Of a stretch of 64,000 bases of DNA, positions 25,745-38,311 are shown one piece after another. Location: positions 9,169,338 to 9,233,337 of the forward strand of contig NC_088302.1 of NCBI RefSeq assembly GCF_032854445.1, written 5' to 3'. Made by a program: the position numbers and the translations under genes. A model generated the notes under the pieces. The model was given only the letters and a program-made list of their open reading frames with translations. It was not told the origin of the DNA and did no database searches. The DNA is from Liolophura sinensis (Eukaryota; Mollusca; Polyplacophora; Chitonida; Chitonidae). The stretch's first letter is position 1. The number at the start of each line of letters is the position of its first letter.

Positions 25745-26080
25745 TAACTTAGCTGGTGCCAGAGGCGGTATATTCCTCGTGTCGAAATAGATCACCACGT
25801 TGGATATATGAATAGAAGGAATCAAAGCGAAGATGACATACACAATCTGATTATCGACAACTAATAAACTATTTAAGGTGCCCGATTTAGATACCCATTA
25901 ACTTTACACAGACACAACATTTGTTGCACCTTACCGGCAGTGAAAACTGTTGACTCCTTCTGTTTGCATGAATCCGTCTTAATTTCTTAACTTACAAGTT
26001 ATCTTATTTATTTGGTTTGGTTTCTGCTGACCATTGTTTTCGAAACTGATCTGCGATTATTGACAAGTAACGTCTGTTTT
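25745..26080 (+). repeat. dispersed repeat R1, extended copy
   Basis: 'ggtgccagaggcggtatatt', 'gttggatatatgaatag', 'atgaatccgtcttaatttct' and 'ggtttctgctgaccattgtt' occur in order. They match respectively 6490, 52608, 42130 and 42855. This is the copy that links the left and right R1 blocks on one strand. Confidence 0.55.
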
Positions 26081-26084
26081 GTAT

Positions 26085-26935
26085 TACTGCTAATATACGA
26101 TTGTCTTGATGCCTAGATCCAGTTTAAAGGAGATGAAAATTTAAATATCAAACAAATACCAATGAAAAGAGTATGCATTTCCTCGCATGTTCTTGCCATA
26201 AAAATTCTAATATGTACCTTAAGTTGATAAATTATAAATAAATTCAGCACCAAAATCCGCTGTGGGCGTCTCCACTTTGCCTAAGAACTACTTCTGAAGT
26301 CTTGAGTTAGGAGCAGAATTTCTGTTGGAAACCACCGAAAATGTACGTGACCTGCCAACCCCCGGTACTTTGCGTTGCTTCGGTGATTTTCGCTTGACGA
26401 TCTCGAAACCGGAATATTTGACGTAGGTTCCGAGTTTACACGAGCAAACCGGCAGTTTTAATGACTCTCATTGGCTGAGAGGCAACACACCCCCAGCAAC
26501 ACACCTCCTGCATAAATTACAGAGGACGCGATGGACTCCGCGATTTATGCCAGCTTTGCCGTTTCCAGGCTTTACGTGTATGGCGGGGGAAAATCGCAAA
26601 ATTATGCAGCAGGCACCACCGCATAGAAACAGATGTGCTCTTTTCAGTCTATAGTGCCACTTTAAAAATTTTCTTCTCCTTTAAGGTATTAGGAGTGTGG
26701 GTTTGCCTAAAATACATGTAGCAACATTTCAGGTCGACATGCTCGCAAAAATTGCCATTACTGCAAAGTCGTTACAAAGAAATACATGTGGCCACATTTG
26801 CTCAGAATATCTATGTAAAGGTGTGGTATTTTCCAAATAAGACTTTTCCGATAGAAAGAGAAAAATAGGTTAAAGTCGATTTATACTGTTGAACTGCCTG
26901 ATCGAGGCCTAATTATATTTCAACACATAGCTTAG
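26085..26935. other. non-coding stretch, locally GC-richer
   Basis: Between about 26260 and 26600 the composition is richer in G and C than the surroundings ('ccggtactttgcgttgcttc', 'cacccccagcaacacacctc'). I found no frame, RNA fold or repeat there. It lies just upstream of the truncated LINE and could include a lost part of another element. Confidence 0.4.
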
Positions 26936-26938
26936 AGT

Positions 26939-28421
26939 ATGTTGTTAAGCTTAAGTCCAAGTAGAAGTAATTCGGCATCTGCCGTGTTGGAATCTTCTGT
27001 CTACGATGTCCTCTACGACGATAATACGAAAGCTCCTCGTCCGTTCAGGCTTCGTGCTGAAGATATCTATCAAACCTCTGGCGCTGATAAGCTTGTTACA
27101 CAAGGTTGTATTACCCCACCATTTCCACCATGGCATATTTGCATACCACAAACTCCATGTAAGTTGTCTCAAGTTAAAAAATCTGACCCCCTTGATGTCT
27201 GTAGATTGTGCTGTAATGATTACATTAGATCAAACTGGTCGGTCTATTTGCAGATCTTTACAGATGCCTCCAAATGCCAGGAGACGGGTAAAGTAGCGGC
27301 AGCGATATGCATTCTAGAGCTTGGTTACAGTGAAACATCTAGACTGTCTGACCACTTGTCTGTATGCTCTGCAGAACTTACAACTATTCATTTAGCGTTT
27401 TCATTTCTAAATGATTTTAAACCGCTCAAGTCTGTTATGTTTAGTGATTCTCTCTCCTCTAAACAATCCCTAGTCAGTTTCAATGCTGGAAATTCCTTGC
27501 CAATTGTCTATGAAATATTGTATATGTATACTGCTCTACTCCGTGAAGCGGTTCATGTTTTTTTTTAACTGGGTTTCCAGTCATGTTGGCATTTATGGCA
27601 ATGAACAAGCCGACTTACTAGCCAAATCTGGGCCAATGCTTGAGAATATCACTAATATCAGTTATATTACTCCCGTTTCTCTTTTAGAAACGATGTGGGT
27701 TTTGAAAACTGTCTTTGTCAACTTATGGCAGAATGATTGGGATGGTGACAGAAAAGGCCGTTTCTTTTGTTCTTTTCCCCCCTCTAGTGAAGTCTCAGGT
27801 GGCACGGTTACAATCTAGACGTGCTGAGGTTCTAGTACATCGTTTGTTAACAGGTCATATTCCCGTTAACTCATACTTGTATGGATTTAATCTTCATCCC
27901 ACTGGTCTATGTGATTATTGTTTAGTGGATGATGATATTAAGCATCTGTTATTTAACTGCAGACTGCACACGCGCGCTAGGGCACTATTATTTGCTGACC
28001 TCATTAAAGCTGGTGTCCTTAATCCCTCCATGGAGACAATCTTTAGGCCACAGAATGCTAAGGTCCTTCAGGCTATTGACTCCTTCCTGATGCCCTGTAA
28101 TAGGCTCTGACACCTCAGTAAGCATTTTATGTTAACCTTTGTTAATAGACTGTTTGTCTATTGTTTGACCCTCTGTGTCAACCGCCAACTATGGTGTGAC
28201 TCCGTGTCCTCTGTGAATATCCCTCCCCAAGAGTTATGTTGTTTAGTCATTCATATTTGACTGTTTGGCGGTGTGTATTTACTGAGACAAATCCAGACAT
28301 GGAAAACTTGTAACTAGCATACATATGTGTGTGTATGCATATGCCTATTATAGTAACTACTGGTACTAATGGCTGAGCTATGGCACAAATCATTCGTTAG
28401 AATGGGGCTGCCATTAAACCA
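26939..28421 (+). pseudogene. 5'-truncated LINE: RNase H and C-terminal Cys/His region
   Basis: Only the end of the polyprotein remains. From the first ATG, 'IFTDASK' gives the first RNase H Asp (residue 109), 'CSAELTTIH' the Glu (146) and 'MFSDSLSS' the second Asp (170). After a shift at the T run near 27560, 'NWVSSHVGIYGNEQADLLAK' gives the last Asp. A second shift at the C run near 27780 leads into 'RRAEVLVHRLLTGHIPVN', then 'CDYCLVDDDIKHLLFNC', the usual Cys/His tail ending at 28110. RNase H fused to such a tail is typical of I-group LINEs (for example Nimb-like or R1-like clades). About 310 bases of 3' UTR follow to 'gccattaaaccaatac', running directly into a CA microsatellite. All four RNase H acidic residues survive, but two frameshifts and the missing reverse transcriptase make it inactive. 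Confidence 0.88.
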
Positions 28422-28626
<205 letters not shown>

Positions 28627-28740
28627 CTTAGAATCTCTTTGTTATCATTCTCTCACCATATTTATCCATTTTGTCTTAAATTGACATAAATCATGGAGAC
28701 CGATGGTAAATTTGTACTCTGGATATTTGGGATGACTATT

Positions 28741-29176
28741 AATACATCGACGTCATGGCACATTGCACCCAATATACATGGTTTGTCTCGTAGGGACGTC
28801 AGTGTACTGTGAGCCCAGTGTCATATGTGTGATATCTCTCGTGACATTCAATACATCGACGTCATGGCACATTGCACCCAATGTACATGGTTTGTCTCGT
28901 AGCGACGTCAGTGTACTGTGAACCCAGTGTCATATGTGTGACATCTCTCGTGACATTCAATACATCGACGTCATGGCACATTGCACCCAGTATACATGGT
29001 TTGACTCGTAGGGACGTCAGTGTACTGCGAGCCCAGTGTCATATGTGTGATATCTCTCGTGATATTCAATACATCGACGTCATGGCACATTGCACCCAAT
29101 ATACATGGTTTGTCTCGTAGGGACGTCAGTGTACTGTGAGTCCAGTGTCATATGTGTGATATCGCTCGTGACATTG
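28741..29176. repeat. four-copy tandem array, 109-bp unit
   Basis: The phrase 'aatacatcgacgtcatggca' starts at 28741, 28850, 28959 and 29068, so the period is exactly 109. Units differ by a few substitutions. Each unit contains two AatII-type GACGTC cores. The frame open across three units is an artefact, since 109 is not a multiple of three and frames rotate through the array. Confidence 0.93.
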
Positions 29177-29218
29177 TGGAGCATGTACACTGAATTCTAC
29201 TAGAAATGTTTGAATACC

Positions 29219-29400
29219 CTCCAGTATTTTGGTGGGAGAAAACTGGACAGAGCCTGGGGGAACCCACGACCATCCACAGGTTTCTGCCAGACCTTCCCAC
29301 GTACGGCCGGAGAGGAAGCCAGTATGAGCTGGACTTGAACTCACAGCGACCGCATTGGTGAGAGGCTTCTGGCTCACAACGCTGCGCTAGCGCGTAGCCA
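29219..29400 (-). mobile_element. SINE family A, 3'-truncated copy
   Basis: On the minus strand the tRNA-like head region ('ctgtgagttcaagtccagct', B box), the spacer 'ccggccgtacgtgggaaggt' and the 'ctgtggatggtcgtgggttc' block are present up to the 'ggtttt...ccacca' segment. The tail is missing. It lies next to the full copy at 29435 in the same orientation. Confidence 0.85.
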
Positions 29401-29422
29401 TCTAATCTTTTATCTTTTGATC

Positions 29423-29702
29423 TACGAAATAGGATTTTTTTTTTGATTGGTGTTTTACGCCGTACTCAAGAATATTTCACTTATACGACGGCGGCCAGCA
29501 TTATGGTGGGTGGAAACCGGGCAGAGCCACGACCCACGACCATCCGCAGGTTGCTGACAGACCTTCTCACGTACGGCCGGAGAGGAAGCCTGCATGAGCT
29601 GGACTTGAACTCACAGCGACCGCATTGGTGAGAGACTCCTGGGTCATTACGCTGCGCTAGCGCTTTAACCGACTGAGCCACGGAGGCCCTTACGAAATAG
29701 GA
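29423..29702 (-). mobile_element. full-length SINE family A with 12-bp target duplication
   Basis: The body 29435-29690 read on the minus strand starts with 'gggcctccgtggctcagtcg' (A box), has the B box 'gtgagttcaagtccagc', then the conserved centre, the 'gagtacggcgtaaaacacca' end and a short poly-A tail. Direct repeats tacgaaatagga flank it at 29423-29434 and 29691-29702. A 7-base change ('gagccacgaccc') disrupts the usual GAGCCCGGGG block. This is the reference copy for the family in this window. It is transcribed by RNA polymerase III if active, and relies on LINE machinery. Confidence 0.94.
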
Positions 29703-29709
29703 AGACGTA

Positions 29710-30480
29710 AATTCGCACATTTGTTGAGGAGGTGCACGCCCTTTGACGCTCAACAATCACAAAACACGAATGTTTGAAAACACGAATGATTGCATATTGA
29801 ATCCAGTATAGAGTTAACGTTTTATGTGTAGTTTAATCAGTAAGTTTATGATGCTATATAAATATATACATCGGGTCAGTGATCCTTCTTTTCTTCATGT
29901 TTTTTTTCGGTTATCTCTCTTTGCACACTTTCGTTATCACGAGCAAACTACATCATTAAAAATGTTCAAATGAATGTATATCAGATTTTTTTGTGGGTTT
30001 TTTTCTTGTTATTATTTTCTTTGTTATTATCATGTGCATTAAGAAATGAATCATATGCCTCCGTGTTATTCGTCAGAGAAAAAAGTGAATCTCTATTCAC
30101 TTCCGGCAAAATATTTGCGTTAATTTAAATGACCTAACTTTATATTTTAGACCTCCGGCAATGGTTAAACTCATGAATAATGAATACATTCACAAGATTG
30201 ATTCAGTATTTATAATTACATATCCCCCAGTCATCTGAAGTGGAAAAAAACGCACTAGCAGCATATATTGCTAATCTTGTACGACATGGTTACACTAAGC
30301 AGTAAAAACCAAAGTTTTAGAACTAAAATATTTTTTGTGTTTCTGCTTATCTGCAATAGTTAGGAAATTGACGTGACTGCAAGGTGCAGTGATATATTTC
30401 GCTCCCGTATCAATGAACTGGGGGTAAGAAGGGCGGTAACTCCGTCCACAGCTTAATTGACCTGAACAATTCACGATAGG
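29710..30480. other. non-coding stretch, nothing recognised
   Basis: No supported gene or repeat. Confidence 0.45.
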
Positions 30481-30483
30481 CAA

Positions 30484-30777
30484 ATGTCAATGGCGCGGTT
30501 ATGTTTATAGGTGTACAGGCTGTGCGAATCCTTGAGCTAACTTCCCCTTATCCCAACTCCTCATTTTCCCTGTTACACTCCACTTACTTACATCAACTAA
30601 AGACTCCCACCAATCTTCGACTTACTTATCTGACCCCGTCCCCTCAACCCCTCTTTCGCGCCAAGCTCGTTTCTCAGCCCGTCCGTCTCAAGCTTTGCAA
30701 CGATACAAAATGGGCGAATTTGATAGATGAAAAATTATTTAAAAGAGACACGACAAGCAGATGTCAATGGCGCGGTT
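30484..30777. repeat. 17-bp direct repeat flanking 260 bp, possible insertion
   Basis: atgtcaatggcgcggtt occurs at 30484-30500 and 30761-30777 and the preceding bases also match ('gcaa' versus 'gcag'). This looks like a target-site duplication around the segment 30501-30760, which is pyrimidine-rich and has no poly-A or recognised element. The identity of the insert is unknown. Confidence 0.5.
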
Positions 30778-30779
30778 TG

Positions 30780-33700
30780 AGGCTATTTTGTGATAGAACA
30801 GATAAGTTATTACACCTTATCGTTTTCCCCATCTTTCCTTCCCCAGGATATTTAATTATGCTTTTACTTTTCTCACTCGAGGTGGATGAAGCAGTTTTCT
30901 GATTTCCTCTCTCTCCCCTTCTTCTCCTGGCCTGATGTATTACTTTTTTAACCACATCAAACTAAGCTTTAACTCAGTGTTAAATTTATACACGCATGCT
31001 TGTATGTCATAACATGAAGTTTACGCCAGGTTTTGTGTTGAAATGACATATTACATCTGAATAAGCGATCACTGCAACACCCAGAAGGGCTCCCATGCTC
31101 CAGAAAGCAGCGTCCTAGATTTGCATCCATCACGCACGTGGCACATTCCAGTTGAAGTCATCGTTAATTGTGACTTCGACGCCTCCTTATAGTAACCATG
31201 GAAACAGACAAATGAGGAGACTCGTACCTTGATTCCATTTTAGACAGCAAAAGAGGCCAAAGTAACACGCTCTCAATATTCTGTCTGATCACTTTGGTTC
31301 TTCCGGACAAAAAAGAAATCCTTTGCCTATTCAAAGCCATTTCTAGGCGTAAGAACATAATTCTTAAGTCCCAACAAATATTATTTCTACATTGAAATAA
31401 TATGACTGCTGACGATGGCATAATAAATGTTCAAATACTGGTCAAAACGATTCCCTTTACTAAGTTAAACTTCTCGTGTATCAAAGCTTTCAGTGGAGCA
31501 CAAAGGTTTCGCCAGATGAAACAGAGACGTTAGCATGACCTTTAAACACGGCACTTTTCTACCATTCTCCGAGGACAGCACGAGAAAAGACTTGCATAAA
31601 TTATCAAAAAGTGCTTTTGGAGCTGTTAAAAACAAGAAAAAAAGCATTTGTAACTTTTGCAACCAGAGACGTTTCCAACATCTGAGTTCCGTAAAATTGC
31701 CTGAGCCCTTTCTCGGTGTAATTAATAGAACTACGGAGAACAACTCCAAACAATGCATCTTGTCTGACTGTTTGTCTTCCTTTACAATGAACCGGTGACG
31801 CAACGTAAGCTATATGAATGTCTTCATAAATTATCATATAATGAATCAATGAACGTGTAGACTTGTTGATGTGTGATGTTCTTGGGTTTAAATTAATACA
31901 GTATGGGTCAGTTAAGATGGAGCAGAAAGTCTCCTGTGCACCACCCACGGTGTTTGCGCCTATCATTAGGCTATGGCCGTCTTTCATCTCTATGACCGTC
32001 GGGGGTAGTGCGTTAAATACACAAATGACTAAAACATGACAGAGTACGTTTTTTTGTTCTCACTGCCCTGGGGACGCAATAACATCAGGCCAAAAACTAT
32101 TCGCCATCAAAATAAAAAACGACCTGTCTTATATAGGTTTTTTGACACATAAAAACCCGCTTAAGTAATGGGTGGCGCAGAAAAAAAATATTTACAGAAA
32201 AAAATGCTAGCCCACAGTTTTGGGTATTAGTCCAATGGGTCTGTGTTGTATTTGAGTGTGTAATAAATAAGTGATGCACTGGGTAGCTAGCATCATACAT
32301 TTTGTATGTATACCCCGAGACGGGATTGAAAGCGACAAGCCTATGATGGCCTGTGGGAGCCATACCTCTAGTGCACTTATGTAGAGCGAAACAGGTACAG
32401 AAACTGGTTAAAAACCACTGGAGCGTAAAGGCTGCGTAGACCCTGTCGAATGTGGTTCGCTTAGGCTTTAAGTCATTTCTTTTACCGCAATAGAATTACA
32501 GTCTTTTAGACCAATAAATGTATTATCATAATCTACATTTCACATCCAATCCAAATCAAAGTTAATATTTCAATGTACTTTGGAATGACGTGGTAAGCCT
32601 ATATAGGGCACATTTTGCAGCGCATTGGCGACTTCATGATCATTGATCTATCTTAATACACGAGTACTGATTTACCGTACAATATACCCACAAATGCAAA
32701 GAAAAAGAAATGCAGGAACAAACAACAACAGACTATATAGCCTTAGTGCGAGTTACTTTAGACTCCCTATTGTCTGAAATTAATCTCAGTAAAAAGCATA
32801 GTATATTTAGTGTCATGGTAATGCCGAATATACACCAAGACTGGGGGGGGGGGGGGGTGGAAAATGTTCATTGAAAAGCAGAAAAAATTTGAATAGTTCA
32901 AGGATTTTGGTCGCGACTGTGATGAGATACCACAGTGTAAACATAGCGTTTGTGAACAAAACAACTTTCATGGTGTTTCATGCCTACATTATAAACTTAC
33001 AACACCCTTTCAAAGTTAACGCAGGCCACATCGCGGTGCAATTAAGCCGAATTTCCATATTTTATTGCCAAGTGGCTTCATCCGTGTACCAGTATTTTGT
33101 GCAAAAAGCGTACAACCCTTATATGAAGGAAACCAGTAAAAAAAAGCTTTCACGGTATACACAAGTCTATATTTTGCGCAATTAACCACAGTGTTTGTGA
33201 TGGAATGTCCGCTATTTAACCGCTTGATTTTAATAGGCGCTGATTTAATTGTGTTGTAGCCTGTTGCAATGTGCTACAGAAAAAAAAGTCCCATGTGTTA
33301 TGCAGATGTTTACTGATTGCTGAATCAGAGTTAGCTGATGTACATGATGCGCCTTGAGCATGATAACCATCGTGATGGGCTGGCCGTGTGTGGACGTTCA
33401 CATAAAACGGCCCGCCAAAGGTATTGTGGTATTGAACTGACAGGCATTCCTGTTTGTGTGATAAGATTATCTTAGCTCATACCACACTGACACAAAATGT
33501 CAGTGATTCAGATGTCACGGAACTGAATTATTGCTCATGTATCTGAACGGTAGCACGTGCATGTCAAGGGGTGTTGTTTAAGAAAAAAAATATATGCTTC
33601 AGTCTTATCAGCAGCACCTTTTGTTAATGTCCGATTGGGTATGGAGACATGAACACATCACGCACGTGTCACAGTAAGACACGGACATTCGATGTGTGGA

Positions 33701-35960
33701 CGGGCAATGGTCACTTGTAATGCGCAGGTCATCACCGCAAATAGATTACATGCAACGAAATGTACGAGTCTCTCCGCCACGCACACCCTAGTGAAGTGTT
33801 TTTTAATGGAAAATAAAAACTAAGCTACGTTGAAGAAATCTCGTTGGGGTAAACATACTGACACCGTGCCCCGGACCGACCCATCGGGCCTCAGGCGTAA
33901 AAAAAACTTAACTTCAGTGACGTGCGATTTGCCACGGTGTGGACTAAATATAGAGAGATCTTATCAGCAGACAACAGTTTTTTACAAACCGCAGAATACT
34001 GAGCGGTGAAAAATGCTATGTACGTAGAACGTTTTTTATAAATTTGTAGAGGATTGGGCGATTACAATGATGGCAGAAGATTTTGATATCAGGTCCAAGA
34101 ATCTTTGATTATTTTCGTATGAACACGTGTCATCCAAAACAAGAGATCTATACAATAACCATCAATGCTTAACAAATCGTTTTCATTGCGATTTTTCCTC
34201 GGTGATTTTTTCAAAGGTTTGCCAGGTTTTACGGAAGGAAAATTTTTAAAATACTTCACTGCGAGTTGAGCTGCGACCCGAAGCCTGATTGTAAAATGAG
34301 GCTCTCGCTAGAATAGACCATGCTTTAGCTAGGCAATAGGAAGAATTCTATACCCGGTAGTGCTAGGCATAAATTATTCCAAGGCGGAGGAGGAGGATGG
34401 TGATCGTGCAGTGGAATATATCAATTAAGAAACCTAACTGACCTGTCTGGTCAACATGAGAAACCTTGCGTTCGCGAATACATCTAATCTAATGTCTAAT
34501 GTACGGAGTACGTGCGCACGCATATATCTCGCTATAGGGCAGTTCTTCTTGTTTGGGGTGGGGGGGGGATGTGGAATCTTTCGCGCTTACAGAAATTCTG
34601 GTCTAATCTGTGAGGCCCGTTGTTCATCCCTGCATTTGCCACAAGGTTTAATGGGAAAGCCGGCCATGCGGTACACATGTGTATTGCCTGACGAAGCTTA
34701 AGCATTTCTAGATGTTAAGGAAGGCGATTGTAGCCTATTGGTTTAGCAAAATTGCTGCTTCTCACAATGTTGAGAAGTTGTCACTGACAAACGTTCAGTG
34801 TTAAAAGTTTGCAGTGATAAATAATTTTACTTTGAACTTATTGCCATTATAAAGGCGATAGCCTTATTCTTCCGGGCAGAGGGCGCTTCTAGACAGCCCA
34901 TTCACCACAACCCTTTCAGAATAATCTACCCAAATTACTCATCAAATATCAACTCATAGTTGTTGGAAAACGTGTCACACAACCTTTCAACCTATTCGAT
35001 TGGCTGATTCTGCTTAGCAACGGCTAATCTTGAAATCGTGAACTGAGGTTACGGTTGAGGTAGAAATATGCATAGATTTCCGGCATCAGTGTGAAGTGCT
35101 CGTTAGTACTAAGCCTGAAGCTATTAACAACGTTTTATGGGCCATAGGAAGAAACAGCAATCGTGCACCAAATGTAATTTGGGGTAAAGCATTACTTAGT
35201 CCGCCGTCTGGCTCCTGTCGGCATTCTTTGTTTGTTTTACAAACCATTAATGGATTGAGGAGTGGATGAACTTGCGGTGGACAAAATAAATTTTAAAAAA
35301 ATGTGAAGACTTCACTTATCCTTACATCATCCCGTAAAGCTCTTTAATTAAAGTGAAATTGCCAATGATTTAAATGTTAAGAACCTCAAAGTACAATGTA
35401 TCAGTTTTTAAGGATATTCATTTATATTATATGTAGTTTTATTTTGCCCCATATTTGTCATTCGTGTATTCAGGGAAATGAATCAGAACTAATTGTGCAT
35501 GTCGGATTTCTTCATGAGAGTAAATGTAGGAAGGATGTCAAGAAAAACAAGACAATTCATAGGCAATTTTATCAGGTAAATGTAATGGTTGAAGGCTTTA
35601 GATTGGCCTACAGGGAGGGAGTTCAAAACTACTCAAGGCAAAAAAGTAGAAAACAATCTATAGTGTTTAAAGAGCATGACGAGTAACTATTGCTAATGTC
35701 TATAAACTCTGATTCTCCAACCAATTTGCGGTTAATGTAAATTAACAAGAGACTCCTTGTGGGCGATAAAATAGATTATGGACAATACCTTACGCCTGTG
35801 TAATAGAAAAACAGATTAATAACCCTGAATATACGCTTTGGAATTTAATAACGTTTCGTTAGAAGCTGATGTCACTAACCCCGATAGTCATACCTCGTAA
35901 TGTACCTTCACCACACAAATAAATATATGTCATCCTGAATGTTGGGTTAATCGCCCCATG
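30780..35960. other. long non-coding stretch, nothing firm
   Basis: No gene, RNA gene or named repeat was identified over about 5 kb. A G run lies at 32843-32857. Open frames up to 133 codons occur on both strands, often overlapping on opposite strands at 31.5-32.0 kb, without recognisable domains. This could be intron or intergenic DNA. Confidence 0.45.
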
Positions 35961-35975
35961 AGTCATGTTATAAAT

Positions 35976-36118
35976 GGGGCTCCTTGGCCGAGTGATTAGC
36001 GTGCTAACCTAAGAAGGACGTTGGAGCTCAATGAATGCAGTCGCTGTGAGTTCAAATCCAACTTAGGCTGGCTTCTTGAGTACATATTGTGTATAACAGC
36101 AATCAAATAAATATAAAA
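35976..36118 (+). mobile_element. short SINE, about 140 bp, near complete
   Basis: It starts 'ggctccttggccgagtgatt' (A box), has 'ctgtgagttcaaatccaact' (B box) and goes almost directly to 'cttcttgagtacatattg' and 'caatcaaataaatat'. The family-A centre is missing, so head and tail modules are fused. Near-identical flanks (catgttataa at 35964 and atgtcataa at 36119) may be the target duplication. Confidence 0.75.
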
Positions 36119-36484
36119 ATGTCATAACTTATAGTAAGCCTTTCTTTGTGTTAGAAAGAAACGGTTTCTTTTAGACACGCTTGTTTTATGTAACCATGTG
36201 CAAAATGTACTATATGTGTATATACGTCATGAGCAAAATCTTTGTAAAATTATGTAAATTATAACACCTCCCCACATACATGATAACCCTCCAGTCACAG
36301 GGCTGTAACCAAGCCGTTGGGAGTGAGGATACGTAAATGTTCTCACGTCTAATGGTTATCTTCACAGGTGTTTAACGTCATAATGTGTATAAAAACAATA
36401 TGAAAATTTCGTAAAACAATATGGTGTATAGTGTGCGAAGAGATTAAGAAATGGAACTGAGGAGATTTTGCCATGGGGTGAAAA

Positions 36485-36730
36485 AAGGGCCCCTTTCTAG
36501 ATGGAGTGCACTCTTAACCTATCCAATTGTTGGCTCGAATCCAGTTCTAGCTGGATTGGCTTTGAATCGATAGGTTAACTCTGACATTTAGGGTATTTGG
36601 GGGGTTTTCCCGTGGGCTATCGATTCGGATTTTTTACACCGATAAACCCCATTATCCTCACGTTACTGAATTCTTGAGTGTTGAGGAAGCAAATGCATCA
36701 CGTTAATCAAATGTCTGTGGAACGGGTAAG
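36485..36730 (+). mobile_element. SINE, another subfamily
   Basis: A B-box-like 'ttggctcgaatccagttct' is followed by a body with 'gggttttcccgtgggctatc' and 'acaccgataaaccccattat', then 'actgaattcttgagtgttga'. The ends of the body parallel family A, but the centre has its own sequence. It is old and lacks a clear tail and target duplication. Confidence 0.55.
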
Positions 36731-36734
36731 CAGG

Positions 36735-37890
36735 GGACGTTTACATACATACCCACAGATGAATGTTGATTAACGAGTTACAGCCTTAATGAGTGAATGA
36801 GAAGGACGTAGGCTCACAGATAAAGTGGTATATAACAAGTAATGGGTTGAATTTCCTTGACAGGTTGTGAAAGGTCTAACGTTAGTCTACTGAACTTAGG
36901 TCATTGCGCTTTGGGCTTAAGATTCGGCTGATTTCACAGCATTATAAGTAGTTGCTTGGCGTGGATGTTGTTGTTAGATATGTGTACCTTTTGTTTGTCT
37001 ATCGAGTACATTTGTAAAAATGTGCATAAGGAGCAGTTTGGGACCGTATATCTCTCAAAATTGATCTTTATTATAAAGTAAACGGCAAAATCGTCTTTCA
37101 AAAATGGGGATTATAGGGAAAATCCTCCCAATCCACTCAGTTCCGAGCTCTGTCTTGATTCACTTATCGCACATTATAGCCATTCTACTATACTCGTTTG
37201 TTTTTAGCCACATTATACACCCACCATCCATTACCACCCACCACAACTATCACCCACTAAACAAGAACCACGCTGTGATCACATGTACGCCTGTCTTGAC
37301 GTATGCCTTTTCCCCCAGAGATCGATGAATTAAAGTCGCAGCCGAAACTAAGTGAAACGCTCTAGCTCATTGCTCAGGCACGAACAGGGGTTCCAGGTAG
37401 GAGACATTGTCTAGATTAATCAGAATGTACTCGCTCTTAAAGTCACTCACACAGTACGGCATTTCAATTTAAACGATAGGGTCCTATAACTTTAAATTTT
37501 TTGGGCTTCCATCTTAAGCCGTGAAGAGCTGAGATCTGCCATAAGCTTGTTTTCACACTGATTGTTTTCCTTTTATACTGCTTCCTGACCTTCTAATTTT
37601 TCTTTCTGAGGGAGTCATCGTTCATAAAATTATCATTTTCCTGTTCAAAACATTTACTGTCAGATTTGATGTAACCCAAATCACACAGGTGAATACGTTA
37701 GACAAATATCACTTGAGGTAAATAGCATGCGATAACAAATTGGATACTAGCCGCGAGCATTTCTATTAACCAGCGCCTTCTGATCTTGTCTTCTCACGAT
37801 TCGCTACAACATTTGCAAAGATAATTAATCTAATTAAAACAGAAGCTTAAGAACAACAGCTGCGCTTACGACGATGTACGATATAGTGTA
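36735..37890. other. non-coding stretch, nothing recognised
   Basis: No supported gene or repeat. Confidence 0.45.
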
Positions 37891-37894
37891 GCGA

Positions 37895-38110
37895 TTCTCA
37901 GCCGGTTCACGTGACTTGTAATGACGTAAGACTGCGGTGGACCGGAAACATCACCCCTGACCAATCGATGAGCGCCATTCTGTGGCCTGTCTGACTATGG
38001 ACGGGGAATTCCACATCTGGGAACAGCTTAGGCTCTTTTCGTAAAGCTCCCGGAGTTTATTAACTCCCTTATAAACAGCTGTGCGCCTGTTACTGTTAAG
38101 AGACTTACGT
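37895..38110 (+). promoter_or_regulatory. candidate RNA polymerase II promoter
   Basis: Within 170 bases there are an E-box (cacgtg, near 37908), a CRE-like TGACGTAA near 37922, a CCAAT motif (gaccaatcgat, near 37960) and a TATA-like ttataaa at about 38069. A start site would be expected near 38100. The candidate signal-peptide exon at 38312 is on the same strand about 210 bases further. Each motif alone is weak; the order is what suggests a promoter. Confidence 0.35.
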
Positions 38111-38311
38111 ATAACGCGTTCAGAATCACAAGTGTGTTGATTGTTGCTTACCTTGTGTGTTTCATATCTGGCTGATCTTTGCGGTGATAAATGGCAGTGA
38201 GCCCTTCAGATTACAACATATGGTGAAACGGCACAAATTGCATTTAATGGAAATTATGAAACCTGGATTCCTCAAAGCTATATCGCACGTTGACTTGGCT
38301 GTGACTATACC

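Noticed and set aside
28872-29120. 82-codon frame in the 109-bp array as a gene
   Set aside because: It is a read-through of tandem units whose period is not a multiple of three.
31465-31987. Overlapping frames on both strands as a sense/antisense gene pair
   Set aside because: Neither translation shows a domain; overlapping frames are expected where stop codons are locally rare.
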